Below, one piece after another: positions 1-9,335 of a DNA stretch of 64,000 bases; the first letter of the stretch is position 1; every line of letters begins with the position of its first letter. Below the pieces are notes generated by a model. That model ran no database searches. It was not told the DNA's origin and worked only from the letters and a program-made list of their open reading frames with translations. The translations under genes were made by a program, and so were the position numbers. This DNA comes from Halomonas denitrificans (GTDB lineage: Bacteria; Pseudomonadota; Gammaproteobacteria; Pseudomonadales; Halomonadaceae): assembly GCF_003056305.1 (NCBI RefSeq), contig NZ_PYVX01000006.1, positions 1 to 64,000 on the forward strand, written 5' to 3'.

Positions 1-29
1 ACAAGCGCCCACATGAATTACCTGATCGA

Positions 30-42
30 TTGTTAAAGAGCA
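30..42 (-). promoter_or_regulatory. boxA antitermination element of an rRNA operon leader
   Basis: Read on the minus strand this is TGCTCTTTAACAA, the canonical boxA of gammaproteobacterial rrn leaders. The bases further left continue with a stretch close to the E. coli 16S leader (GTGGGCGCTTGT against GTGTGGGCACTC). A 16S rRNA gene should therefore start just beyond the left edge, transcribed leftward. BoxA loads the NusB/NusE antitermination complex in the known systems. Confidence 0.88.
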
Positions 43-116
43 TCTCGCTGTTGCCGTCGTGTCCGGCCAACTTCTTGCGAAGCGGCGGTCTCGCCGGCGC
101 CCTGCGAGGAAGGCGT

Positions 117-144
117 ATTCTACCTGATCGGCGTTTCTTGTCAA
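117..144 (-). promoter_or_regulatory. rRNA operon promoter P2 (proximal)
   Basis: On the minus strand there is TTGACA, a 16-bp spacer and TAGAAT, followed by a GC-rich discriminator (ACGCC), as is usual for stringently controlled rrn promoters. It lies about 75 bp upstream of boxA. The hexamers are read directly; the rrn assignment follows from the boxA downstream. Confidence 0.8.
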
Positions 145-229
145 CCCTGCGAGGCGTTCCGAAGAAGCGAAGCGGGCGACCGAAACCTCGTTGCGCCGAA
201 GCGCTTCGAATGCCGATCGAGTGGCGTGC

Positions 230-257
230 ATTCTACCGAATGCGGCGAGTTCGTCAA
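230..257 (-). promoter_or_regulatory. rRNA operon promoter P1 (distal) with UP-like A/T tract
   Basis: On the minus strand there is TTGACG, a 16-bp spacer and TAGAAT, a second tandem promoter with the same -10 and spacer as P2. Immediately upstream (about 259-295) lie A/T runs such as TTTTTCGAAGA and TGAAAATT, which would suit an UP element contacted by the RNA polymerase alpha subunit. No further gene is seen between here and the pssA terminator. Confidence 0.75.
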
Positions 258-449
258 GCGGGAATTTTCAAAGCATCTTCGAAAAACCCAAATGGAAACA
301 AGCACTTCTGCCACCATCACCGCCTGCAACGTTTGCCCGTCGCCGGCAGCGGATGCGTACTTTACGGATTTCCCGGGGGCCGTGCAAGGCCTTCGTGAAG
401 AAAAATGTCAGGGGCGTGTCGCGAGCGTGACGCGGCGATGACAACCACC

Positions 450-458
450 TTATCCACA
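450..458 (+). promoter_or_regulatory. Perfect DnaA box with an inverted imperfect partner
   Basis: TTATCCACA is the strict DnaA box consensus. About 30 bp away (490-498) is TGTGGATCG, an inverted copy with two mismatches to TGTGGATAA. The pair lies between pssA and the rrn promoters. Whether DnaA binds here is untested; there is no dnaA gene or AT-rich unwinding region nearby, so this is not proposed as an origin. Confidence 0.4.
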
Positions 459-522
459 GCGCCTTGCGGCGCCCGCTGCGACGACCGGCTGTGGATCGAT
501 TGTTCGCCCTCCAGAGACACGA

Positions 523-543
523 ACGCCCGCGCTAGGCGGGCGT
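523..543 (-). terminator. Hairpin downstream of pssA
   Basis: An 8-bp perfect stem (ACGCCCGC / GCGGGCGT) with a 5-base loop begins 24 bp past the pssA stop. No U-run follows on either strand, so intrinsic termination would be weak. Confidence 0.45.
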
Positions 544-566
544 CGTGACGGAGCGAGTCTAACGAC

Positions 567-1403
567 TCAGCTGGCGGGAGGCGAGTGCCTCAGCTTGCGC
601 ATCAGTGCCATCACCGGGCCGGAGGCCACGTAGGTGCCGAAGAGCAGCAGCAGCATCACCGAGGGCTCGATGGAGATCACCACGAAGCCCAGCACGATGG
701 CCAGCAGGAAGACAAAGGGCACCGGCCCCTTGAGGTCGACATCCTTGAAGCTGTAGTAGCGGATGTTGCTGACCATCAGCACGCCGGCGGCGCCCACCAC
801 CACGAGCATCAGCAGCTTGAAGCCGAAGGCCTCGGCATCGAAGCTGTGGAAGGTCCAGACGCTGGCCGCCACCAGGGCCGCGGCCGAGGGGCTCGGCAGG
901 CCGATGAACCACTTCTTGTCGACGCTGCCGATCTGCACGTTGAAGCGCGCCAGGCGCAGGGCGGCACAGGCCACGTAGAGGAAGGCCACCACCCAGCCGG
1001 TCTTGCCGATGTCCTGCAGGATCCAGATGAAGGCCACCAGCCCCGGGGCCACGCCGAAGGAGAGCATGTCCGAGAGGGAGTCGTACTCGGCGCCGAAGTC
1101 GCTCTGGGTGTTGGTCATGCGAGCCACCCGGCCGTCCAGGCCATCGAGCACCATGGCGATGAAGATGGCGATGGAGGCCGCGGTGAAGTCGCCGTTGACG
1201 GCGGCCACCATGGCGAAGAAGCCGGAGAACAGCGCCGAGGTGGTGAACAGGTTCGGCAGCAGATAGATCCCCTTGCGGCGAATCTTCTTGCCGCCCTCCT
1301 CGGCCTCCTCGATGACCTCCGACTCGCGCACGAAGGTCGTCGCCAGGTCCTCCTCGCCCGTCTGGCCTGGCTCATGCTCGCTGCTGTGCGGATCCCGACT
1401 CAT
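567..1403 (-). CDS. pssA: CDP-diacylglycerol--serine O-phosphatidyltransferase
   Basis: PssA joins CDP-diacylglycerol and L-serine to give phosphatidylserine and CMP, the first step to phosphatidylethanolamine, in the inner membrane. The 278-residue protein carries the full CDP-alcohol phosphotransferase signature D-G-x2-A-R-x8-G-x3-D-x3-D (Asp90, Gly91, Ala94, Arg95, Gly104, Asp108, Asp112). Hydrophobic segments follow, as expected for the small multi-spanning (subclass II) type rather than the E. coli peripheral enzyme. The first 40 or so residues are charged and probably cytosolic. It lies downstream of ilvC on the same strand, the order also seen in pseudomonads, separated by a hairpin. 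Confidence 0.93.
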   Translation of the reverse strand: MSRDPHSSEHEPGQTGEEDLATTFVRESEVIEEAEEGGKKIRRKGIYLLPNLFTTSALFSGFFAMVAAVNGDFTAASIAIFIAMVLDGLDGRVARMTNTQSDFGAEYDSLSDMLSFGVAPGLVAFIWILQDIGKTGWVVAFLYVACAALRLARFNVQIGSVDKKWFIGLPSPSAAALVAASVWTFHSFDAEAFGFKLLMLVVVGAAGVLMVSNIRYYSFKDVDLKGPVPFVFLLAIVLGFVVISIEPSVMLLLLFGTYVASGPVMALMRKLRHSPPAS

Positions 1404-1516
1404 CTGTCTCTTCCATCGCCTTGGGTGTCATTCCATTCTACACACACCGTGACAAAACACTCACGGGGGACCGCCCTCGCGGCCCGATCCGGCCTCTCCC
1501 GGGCCCCAGACGCAGC

Positions 1517-1540
1517 GAGGGCGCGGATGTCCGCGCCCTC
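1517..1540 (-). terminator. Hairpin downstream of ilvC
   Basis: An 11-bp perfect inverted repeat (GAGGGCGCGGA / TCCGCGCCCTC) with a minimal loop begins 26 bp beyond the ilvC stop. It has no clear U-tract. It probably terminates or protects the ilvC message before pssA. Confidence 0.55.
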
Positions 1541-1566
1541 CTGTCTGTCGAGACGAAACGTCGCGA

Positions 1567-2726
<1,160 letters not shown>

Positions 2727-2735
2727 ACGCGATAT

Positions 2736-2764
2736 TTGCAATACCACATGCCGATTTGTGCAAT
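2736..2764 (+). promoter_or_regulatory. Candidate ilvY promoter with overlapping repeats
   Basis: There is TTGCAA, a 17-bp spacer and TGCAAT, which places the transcription start only a few bases before the ilvY ATG at 2775. Near-direct repeats (ATTTGCAATA and ATTTGTGCAATA) overlap both hexamers and are candidate IlvY-binding half-sites for autoregulation. Confidence 0.4.
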
Positions 2765-2774
2765 AATGCCAGCC

Positions 2775-3665
2775 ATGGACATGCGCCCCCTCAAGCACTT
2801 CCTCGCCCTGGCCGAGACCCTGCACTTCGGCCGCGCCAGCGAGGCCTGCCACGTCAGCCCCTCGACCCTCTCCCGCACGATTCGCCAGCTGGAGGAGAGC
2901 CTCGGCGTCGCCCTCTTCGAGCGCGACAACCGCCATGTCGCACTGACCCGCCAGGGGCGCACCTTCCAGGCCTATGCCCGCGAGGCCCTGGAGGAGTGGG
3001 AGGCCCTGCGCCAGTCGCTGATGAGCGAGGCGCGCACCCTGACCGGCGAGATCAGCATCTACTGCTCGGTGACCGCCAGCTACAGCTTCCTCTACGAGCT
3101 GTTGAGCGAGTTTCGCACCCGCCACCCGGGCATCGAGCTCAAGCTGCACACCGGCGACCCGGCCCAGTCGCTGCAGCGGGTGCTGGCCGGCAACGAGGAC
3201 ATGGCGATCACCCCGCGGCCACGCCAGTCCCCCGACGCGCTGGGCTTCAAGTCGCTGACCCGCTCGCCGCTGGTGTTCATCGCCCCCCACGCCGCCCACG
3301 ACTGGATCCCCACCACGCCCGAGTCCCCCTCGGCGGAGCAGTGGCGCGAGGTGCCGATGATCCTCTCCGAGGCCGGGCTCTCCCGCCAGTACAGCGACAC
3401 CTGGTTCCGGGCGCTGGGCGTGGCGCCCCGCATCTACGCCCAGGTGGCCGGCCACGAGGCCATCGTCAGCATGGTGGGGCTGGGCTTCGGCCTCGGCGTG
3501 GTGCCGCGGATCGTGCTCGACACGAGCCCCCTGGCGGAACGGGTGCGGATCCTGCCGGTCAAGCCGGAGCTGCCCCACTACGACGTCGGCCTCTGCGTGC
3601 TCGAGCGCCGACTGAAGAGCCCGCTGATCGCGGCGCTGTGGAACGAGGTGGCGGAGCGCTTCTGA
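2775..3665 (+). CDS. ilvY: LysR-type activator of ilvC (IlvY)
   Basis: This 296-residue LysR-type regulator matches E. coli IlvY in length and in landmarks: N-terminal MDMRPLKHFLALAE, the helix-turn-helix stretch VSPSTLSRTIRQLE, and the effector-domain phrase GHEAIVSMVGLG. The ATG at 2775 is chosen over an upstream TTG because the protein then begins exactly where IlvY begins. No Shine-Dalgarno sequence precedes it, and the predicted promoter leaves almost no 5' leader, so the message may be leaderless. The divergent position opposite ilvC supports the assignment. Confidence 0.9.
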   Translation: MDMRPLKHFLALAETLHFGRASEACHVSPSTLSRTIRQLEESLGVALFERDNRHVALTRQGRTFQAYAREALEEWEALRQSLMSEARTLTGEISIYCSVTASYSFLYELLSEFRTRHPGIELKLHTGDPAQSLQRVLAGNEDMAITPRPRQSPDALGFKSLTRSPLVFIAPHAAHDWIPTTPESPSAEQWREVPMILSEAGLSRQYSDTWFRALGVAPRIYAQVAGHEAIVSMVGLGFGLGVVPRIVLDTSPLAERVRILPVKPELPHYDVGLCVLERRLKSPLIAALWNEVAERF

Positions 3666-3694
3666 GCCGCGGCCAGGCGGCCGGCCCTGCGAAC

Positions 3695-3725
3695 GAAAAA
3701 AGCGCCGCCCCGAGGGGCGGCGCTT
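3695..3725 (-). terminator. Rho-independent terminator of ilvI-ilvH
   Basis: On the minus strand a long GC stem (AAGCGCCGCCCC paired with GGGGCGGCGCTT) is followed by a run of six T. It lies about 46 bp past the ilvH stop and, from the other side, just after the ilvY stop. Confidence 0.88.
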
Positions 3726-3770
3726 GGATCGAGCAGGCGGCATCGCCATCCGCTCCGGGACGTGCCGAGG

Positions 3771-4262
3771 CTAGAGGGAGAGCACCTTGTCGCCCCGGGC
3801 GATGCCCGAGACCCCGGTGCGCGCCACCTCGAGCAGGCCCACCGGCGCCATGGCCTGCAGGAAGGCGTCGAGCTTGCCCGCATCGCCGGTGATCTGCACC
3901 GTGTAGAGGCTCGGCGTCACGTCGACGATCTGCGCGCGGAAGATGTCCACGGTGCGCTTCACCTCGTCGCGGGCCGCGCCCAGGGCCTTGACCTTGACCA
4001 GCATCAGCTCGCGCTCGATGTGGTTGCCTTCGGTCAGGTCCACCAGCTTGACCACGTCGATCAGCTTGTTGAGGTGCTTGGTGATCTGCTCGATCACCCG
4101 ATCGTCCCCCACGGTGGTCACGGTCAGCCGCGACAGGCTGGGGTCGTCGGTGGGCGCCACGTTCAGCGTTTCGATGTTGAAGTTGCGCTGCGAGAACAGC
4201 CCCACCACGCGAGACAGGGCGCCCGGTTCGTTTTCCATCAGAATCGAGATGATATGGCGCAT
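3771..4262 (-). CDS. ilvH: Acetolactate synthase III small (regulatory) subunit
   Basis: IlvH binds the large subunit, raises its activity and confers valine feedback inhibition. The 163-residue protein starts with the ACT domain (MRHIISILMENEPGALSRV, with the effector-loop phrase FSQRNFNIETLNV) and ends in the C-terminal ALS small-subunit domain. Its ATG overlaps the ilvI stop as TGATG, so the two are translationally coupled and made in matched amounts. Confidence 0.97.
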   Translation of the reverse strand: MRHIISILMENEPGALSRVVGLFSQRNFNIETLNVAPTDDPSLSRLTVTTVGDDRVIEQITKHLNKLIDVVKLVDLTEGNHIERELMLVKVKALGAARDEVKRTVDIFRAQIVDVTPSLYTVQITGDAGKLDAFLQAMAPVGLLEVARTGVSGIARGDKVLSL

Positions 4263-5986
4263 CAGGTCCGCTCCGTCTTGGAAAGCAGCATGTCACGCAT
4301 GGAGCCCAGGGGCACCTGCATCGGATAGACGTGCTCGTGCGGGTCGACGATGACGTCGAGGAACACCAGCTCGTGCTTGTCGGCAAAGGTCCTTTCCAGT
4401 GCCGGCTCGAGATCCGCCAGTGTCTCCACCCTCAGCGCGGTGAAGCCATATGCTTCGATCAACTGCTGGAAGTCGGGCAGCGACTCCATGTAGGAGTGCG
4501 CGTGGCGGGACTTGTAGTTCAGGTCCTGCCACTGGCGCACCATGCCCAGCGAGGCGTTGTTGAGGTTGATGATCTTCACGCCGCCGCCGAACTGCTTACA
4601 GGTCGACAGCTCCTGCATCATCATCTGGAAGCTGCCCTCCCCGGTCACGCAGATCACCTGCTCCTCCGGGAAGTTGTGCTTGATGCCCATGGCCGCCGGG
4701 AAGCCGAAGCCCATGGTGCCGAGCCCGCCGGAGGTGATGAAGCGATTGGGCTTGTCGAACTTGTAGTACTGGGCCGCGAACATCTGGTGCTGGCCCACGT
4801 CGGTGGTCACGTAGGCCTCGCCGCGGGTGGCCCGGCAGACCGCCTCGATGACCTCCTGGGGCTTGATCGGCTCGTCGGGCTTGGAGGGCTCGTAGAGCCG
4901 GCCGCGGCGCTCCTCGCGCCAGCCGTCGATCTGCGTCCACCAGTCGGCCAGCGCCTCGGGGTGGGCGATCTCCTGGCCCTGCACCAGGCTGATCATCTCG
5001 TTGATCACGCTCCCCGCCGGGCCGACGATCGGCACGTCGGCGCGCACCGTCTTGGAGACCGAGCTCGGGTCGATGTCGACATGGACGATCTTGGCGGTGG
5101 GGCAGAACTTCGAGGTGTTGTTGGTGACGCGGTCGTCGAAGCGCGCGCCGATGGCGATGATCAGGTCGGCGTGGTGCATGGCCATGTTCGACTCGTAGGA
5201 GCCGTGCATGCCCAGCCACCCCAGGCACTGTCGATCACTCTGCGGATAGGCGCCGATGCCCATCAGCGTGGTGGTGATCGGATAGCCCAGCCGCCGCACG
5301 AGGTCGGTCAGCCCCTCGCAGGCGTTGCCGGTGACCACGCCGCCGCCGGTGTAGAAGACCGGGCGCCGGGCCTTGAGCATCAGCTCCACGGCCTTCTTGA
5401 TCTGGCCGGTATGGCCGCGGGTGACCGGGTTGTACGAGCGCATCTTGACCTTCTTCGGGTAGACGTACTCATAGCGTTCGGTGGGCGCGGTCATGTCCTT
5501 GGGAATGTCCACCACCACCGGACCGGGACGCCCGGTCGCGGCCAGGTAGTAGGCCTTCTTGAGGACTTCGGGAATCTCGGTCGGGTGCTTGATCGAGAAG
5601 CTGTGCTTCACGATCGGCCGGGTCACGCCGACGATGTCGGTCTCCTGGAAGGCGTCGTCGCCGATCAGGTGGCTCATCACCTGGCCGCACAGCACCACCA
5701 TGGGAATCGAGTCCATGTAGGCGGTGGCGATGCCGGTGACGGCATTGGTCGCCCCGGGCCCGGAGGTCACCAGCACCGTGCCGGGCTTGCCGGAGGCCCG
5801 GGCATAGCCGTCGGCGGCATGCGTGGCAGCCTGTTCGTGGCGCACCAGGATGTGCTTGACCTTGTCCTGACGAAACAGCGCGTCGTAGATGTGCAGCGCC
5901 GCCCCGCCGGGATACCCATAGATATATTCGACGCCCTCATCTTGGAGGAAGCGGGCAATCATGTCTGCGCCGGAAAGCAGTTCCAC
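4262..5986 (-). CDS. ilvI: Acetolactate synthase III large (catalytic) subunit
   Basis: This thiamine-diphosphate enzyme condenses two pyruvates, or pyruvate and 2-oxobutyrate, in the first common step of branched-chain amino acid synthesis. I start it at a GTG (5986): from there it is 574 residues, equal to E. coli IlvI, and begins VELLSGADMIARFL like the family; a purine-rich GGGGAGATA lies just upstream. Visible landmarks are the catalytic-Glu region YPGGAALHIYD and the C-terminal ThDP/Mg motif region GEGSFQMMMQ...NLNN. The open frame extends far upstream of the GTG, but that part matches nothing in the family. Confidence 0.95.
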   Translation of the reverse strand: MELLSGADMIARFLQDEGVEYIYGYPGGAALHIYDALFRQDKVKHILVRHEQAATHAADGYARASGKPGTVLVTSGPGATNAVTGIATAYMDSIPMVVLCGQVMSHLIGDDAFQETDIVGVTRPIVKHSFSIKHPTEIPEVLKKAYYLAATGRPGPVVVDIPKDMTAPTERYEYVYPKKVKMRSYNPVTRGHTGQIKKAVELMLKARRPVFYTGGGVVTGNACEGLTDLVRRLGYPITTTLMGIGAYPQSDRQCLGWLGMHGSYESNMAMHHADLIIAIGARFDDRVTNNTSKFCPTAKIVHVDIDPSSVSKTVRADVPIVGPAGSVINEMISLVQGQEIAHPEALADWWTQIDGWREERRGRLYEPSKPDEPIKPQEVIEAVCRATRGEAYVTTDVGQHQMFAAQYYKFDKPNRFITSGGLGTMGFGFPAAMGIKHNFPEEQVICVTGEGSFQMMMQELSTCKQFGGGVKIINLNNASLGMVRQWQDLNYKSRHAHSYMESLPDFQQLIEAYGFTALRVETLADLEPALERTFADKHELVFLDVIVDPHEHVYPMQVPLGSMRDMLLSKTERT

Positions 5987-6283
5987 AGATGTATCTCCCC
6001 TGGAGGTCTCGAGTGCGATCCGTGCCCGCCGTCGGGACACGAAGTCGAGTGCGGCGGTATGCCGCTGCCGGCCGTGCCGGCACCTGATGCCAAACCCTGG
6101 CAGTAAGGGCCCTGTTGGGGCCTGCACTCTCATCACGGCGGGTCGCCGCGTCGGGGCGTTGGCCAGGCCGGGCGGTTGGCCCGGACCCGGAAGTCCTTCG
6201 GCGGGTAGAGGCACTCGGCCTACCCTTCGCGCGGGGATGGGGGATTGCCCGCTGGCATCCGCGCCCGTTATCAGGAAGGCTCA

Positions 6284-6312
6284 AGATTCCATTAGCGTTG
6301 TTGGCGTGTCAA
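6284..6312 (-). promoter_or_regulatory. Candidate ilvIH promoter
   Basis: On the minus strand a perfect TTGACA is followed after 17 bp by GAATCT, predicting a transcription start near 6277 and an untranslated leader of about 290 bases before the GTG of ilvI. The leader holds several GC-rich inverted repeats (for instance GGCCC/GGGCC around 6105-6121). I see no obvious leader peptide rich in Leu, Ile or Val between the promoter and ilvI. Confidence 0.55.
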
Positions 6313-6393
6313 CCGCGGAAACTGCGTGAGTAGCCCATGACGGGCCATTAGGCAAGTCGGGGCGATCACGGTGGCGTCCCTCGCCTGGCGGCC

Positions 6394-6430
6394 AAAAAAA
6401 GAGCCCGTCGGCTCGCGGGGAGCGACGGGC
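6394..6430 (-). terminator. Rho-independent terminator downstream of clpB
   Basis: On the minus strand GCCCGTCG pairs with CGACGGGC (stem 6403-6410 / 6423-6430), followed by CT and seven T. It lies about 148 bp past the clpB stop and about 80 bp before the ilvI promoter, so it most simply ends the rluD-pgeF-clpB transcript. Confidence 0.85.
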
Positions 6431-6503
6431 AATGGGGGTTACAGGACGCAACCTGATAATCATTCTAGTCCGTTGCCGCCCGCGCGCCGGGCGACAACGG
6501 TAA

Positions 6504-6533
6504 CGGTTTGTGGCGGTTTGTGGCGGTTTGTGG
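6504..6533. repeat. Three perfect tandem copies of a 10-bp unit
   Basis: The unit CGGTTTGTGG is repeated three times without mismatch, 45-74 bp beyond the clpB stop in its untranslated 3' region. The 10-bp period equals about one helical turn. No function is recognised; slippage during replication could make the copy number variable. Confidence 0.9.
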
Positions 6534-6577
6534 CGCCCGGCGAGGCCCGGTTATCGGGGCTCGTCGGGCCCCGCGCC

Positions 6578-9175
6578 TCAGCTCTGGAACACCAGCTGGT
6601 CGCCTTCCGCCTCGACGTGGATGACGTCGCCGGGCGAGAACTTGCCGGCCAGCAGGTCCTGGGCCAGCGGGTTCTCGATGCGGCTCTGGATCGCCCGCTT
6701 GAGCGGACGCGCGCCGAACACCGGATCGAAGCCGACCACGGCCAGCTGCGCCAGGGCCGCGTCGCTGACCTCGAGCGAGAGGTCGTGCTCGGCGAGCCGC
6801 GCGCGCAGCCGCTCGAGCTGGATGCCGGCGATGGCCTGGATCTGCTCCTGACCGAGGGCGTGGAACACCACCACCTCGTCGATGCGGTTGATCAGCTCCG
6901 GGCGGAAGTGGTCGGCGACCACCGCCATCACCATCTCCTTCATCTGCGCGTAGCTGCTCTCCGCATCGCCGCTCTCGTCGCCGCCCATGCGCTGGATGAT
7001 GTCCGAGCCCATGTTGGAGGTCATCACGATCACGGTGTTGCGGAAGTCCACGGTACGCCCCTGGCCGTCGGTGAGGCGACCGTCCTCCAGCACCTGCAGG
7101 AGGATGTTGAAGACGTCGGCATGGGCCTTCTCCACCTCGTCGAGCAGCAGCACCGAGTAGGGCTTGCGGCGCACCGCCTCGGTCAGGTAGCCGCCCTCCT
7201 CGTAGCCGACGTAGCCGGGAGGGGCGCCGATCAGCCGGGCCACGGAGTGCTTCTCCATGAACTCGGACATGTCGATGCGCACCATCGCCTCCTCGGTGTC
7301 GAACAGGAAGTTCGCCAGCGACTTGCACAGCTCCGTCTTGCCCACCCCGGTCGGGCCGAGGAACAGGAAGGAGCCGTTCGGCCGGTTGGGGTCGGCGAGG
7401 CCGGCTCGGGAGCGGCGCACGGCGTTGGCCACGGCGGTGACCGCCTCGTCCTGGCCGATCACCCGCTCGTGCAGCGCCTCCTCCATGCGCAGCAGCTTGT
7501 CGCGCTCGCCCTCGAGCATCTTGGCCACCGGGATGCCGGTCCAGCGCGACACCACCTCGGCGATCTCCTCCTCGGTGACGTTGGAGCGCAGCAGCTGGTG
7601 CTTGGCCGTGTCGGCCTCGGCCTCGGCGCTCTCGGCGATCTTCTTCTCCAGGCCGGGAATGACCCCGTACTGGATCTCGGACATGCGCGCCAGGTCGCCC
7701 TGGCGGCGGGCCTGCTCCAGGTCGACCCGGGCGCGATCGAGCTCATCCTTGAACTGCGCCGCCCCCTGGATGCTGGCCTTCTCGGCCTTCCAGATCTCGT
7801 CGAGGTCGGCGTACTCACGCTCGAGCTCGCCGATCTGCTCCTCCAGCCCCTCGAGGCGCTTCCGCGAGGCCTCGTCGGTCTCCTTCTTGAGGTGCTCGCG
7901 CTCCATCTTCAGTTGGATCAGCCGGCGATCGAGGCGATCCATCTCCTCGGGCTTGGAGTCGAGCTCCATGCGGATGCGCGAGGAGGCCTCGTCGATCAGG
8001 TCGATGGCCTTGTCGGGCAGCTGACGATCGGTGATGTAGCGAGTCGAGAGCTTGGCCGCGGCGATGATCGCGCCGTCAGTGATGTCGACGCCGTGGTGCA
8101 CCTCGTAGCGCTCCTTGAGGCCGCGCAGGATCGCCACGGTGTCCTCCTCGGAGGGCTCGTCGACCAGCACCTTCTGGAAGCGCCGCTCCAGCGCCGCGTC
8201 CTTCTCGATGTACTTGCGGTACTCGTCGAGGGTGGTGGCACCGACGCAGTGCAGCTCGCCGCGGGCCAGAGCCGGCTTCAACATGTTGCCGGCATCCATG
8301 GAGCCCTCGGCCTTGCCGGCGCCGACCATGGTGTGCAGCTCGTCGATGAACAGGATCACCCGGCCCTCCTCCTGGGCCAGCTCCTTGAGCACCGACTTCA
8401 GGCGCTCCTCGAACTCGCCGCGGAACTTGGCCCCGGCCAGCAAGGCGCCCATGTCGAGCGACAGCACGCGCTTGTCCTTGAGGCCCTCCGGCACCTCGCC
8501 GTCGACGATGCGCTGAGCCAGCCCCTCGACGATGGCGGTCTTGCCGACGCCGGGCTCGCCGATCAGCACCGGGTTGTTCTTGGTGCGCCGCTGCAGCACC
8601 TGGATGGTGCGGCGGATCTCGTCGTCGCGTCCGATCACCGGGTCGATCTTGCCGCTGGCGGCGCGCTCGTTGAGGTCCAGGGTGTACTTGGCCAGCGCCT
8701 CGCGCTGATCCTCGGCGTTGGGATCGTCGACGCTCTCGCCGCCGCGCACGCTGCTGACGGCGGTCTCGAGCGCCTTGCGGGTCACGCCGGCCTGAGTCAG
8801 CAGCTTGGTCACCGCGCCGCCCATCTCCAGCGCGGCGAGCAGCACCAGCTCGCTGGCGATGTACTGGTCGCCACGCTTCTGGGCCTCGCGGTCGGTGAGG
8901 TTGAAGAGCTTGATCAAGTCGCGGGAGGGCTGCACCTCGCCGTCGAAGTTGGCGACCTTGGGCAGGTCGTCGAGATGGCCAACCAGGCCGTCGCGCAGCC
9001 GCGCAGCATCGGCGCCGGCCTTCTGCACCAGCGCCTTGACGCCGGTATCGGTGGCGTCCAGCAGCGCCAGCAGCAGGTGGCCCGGCTCCAGCTGGTTGTG
9101 ACCGCGGCCCACGGCCAGGGACTGGGCGTCGGCCACGGCGTTCTGCAGCTTGGCGGTGAACTTGTCGAATCGCAT
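6578..9175 (-). CDS. clpB: ATP-dependent disaggregase chaperone ClpB
   Basis: ClpB is a hexameric AAA+ unfoldase that works with DnaK to rescue aggregated proteins after heat or osmotic stress. The 865-residue product has the N-terminal Clp repeat domain, the first AAA module (Walker A GEPGVGKT), a coiled-coil middle domain (about residues 400-530, rich in E/K/R with phrases such as [14 protein letters not shown]), the second AAA module (GPTGVGKT) and the C-terminal domain. I chose the ATG at 9175 ([11 protein letters not shown]), which fits the family and has GGAGG 8 bases upstream. It is the last gene of rluD-pgeF-clpB, as in E. coli, and has its own heat-shock promoter. Confidence 0.98.
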   Translation of the reverse strand: MRFDKFTAKLQNAVADAQSLAVGRGHNQLEPGHLLLALLDATDTGVKALVQKAGADAARLRDGLVGHLDDLPKVANFDGEVQPSRDLIKLFNLTDREAQKRGDQYIASELVLLAALEMGGAVTKLLTQAGVTRKALETAVSSVRGGESVDDPNAEDQREALAKYTLDLNERAASGKIDPVIGRDDEIRRTIQVLQRRTKNNPVLIGEPGVGKTAIVEGLAQRIVDGEVPEGLKDKRVLSLDMGALLAGAKFRGEFEERLKSVLKELAQEEGRVILFIDELHTMVGAGKAEGSMDAGNMLKPALARGELHCVGATTLDEYRKYIEKDAALERRFQKVLVDEPSEEDTVAILRGLKERYEVHHGVDITDGAIIAAAKLSTRYITDRQLPDKAIDLIDEASSRIRMELDSKPEEMDRLDRRLIQLKMEREHLKKETDEASRKRLEGLEEQIGELEREYADLDEIWKAEKASIQGAAQFKDELDRARVDLEQARRQGDLARMSEIQYGVIPGLEKKIAESAEAEADTAKHQLLRSNVTEEEIAEVVSRWTGIPVAKMLEGERDKLLRMEEALHERVIGQDEAVTAVANAVRRSRAGLADPNRPNGSFLFLGPTGVGKTELCKSLANFLFDTEEAMVRIDMSEFMEKHSVARLIGAPPGYVGYEEGGYLTEAVRRKPYSVLLLDEVEKAHADVFNILLQVLEDGRLTDGQGRTVDFRNTVIVMTSNMGSDIIQRMGGDESGDAESSYAQMKEMVMAVVADHFRPELINRIDEVVVFHALGQEQIQAIAGIQLERLRARLAEHDLSLEVSDAALAQLAVVGFDPVFGARPLKRAIQSRIENPLAQDLLAGKFSPGDVIHVEAEGDQLVFQS

Positions 9176-9248
9176 GGGGGATTCCTCCATCGGGATGGCG
9201 GCGCGTTCGGACGCGCCGCGTGGCCCTGTCAATGTGTCTTGAGGGCTT

Positions 9249-9277
9249 CAATGGAGTCAGCGTGGCCGGCTTTCAAG
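9249..9277 (-). promoter_or_regulatory. Sigma-32 (heat-shock) promoter of clpB
   Basis: On the minus strand CTTGAAA is followed by a 14-bp spacer and CTCCATTG, against the RpoH consensus CTTGAAA-N11-16-CCCCATNT. It lies about 75 bp upstream of the clpB start, in the gap after pgeF, as expected for a heat-inducible clpB. Confidence 0.8.
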
Positions 9278-9335
9278 TCGCCGACCAGGGAAAGGAAGAC
9301 AGGAGTTGACGGTGATCAAGGCGACACCAAGCCGC

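Noticed and set aside
30..441. Short frames in the first 440 bases
   Set aside because: They lie over the rRNA promoters and leader, and none resembles a protein.
8076..9251. Arg/Gly/Ala-rich alternative frames over clpB and other genes
   Set aside because: Low-complexity composition typical of out-of-frame GC-rich coding DNA; no ribosome-binding site fits.
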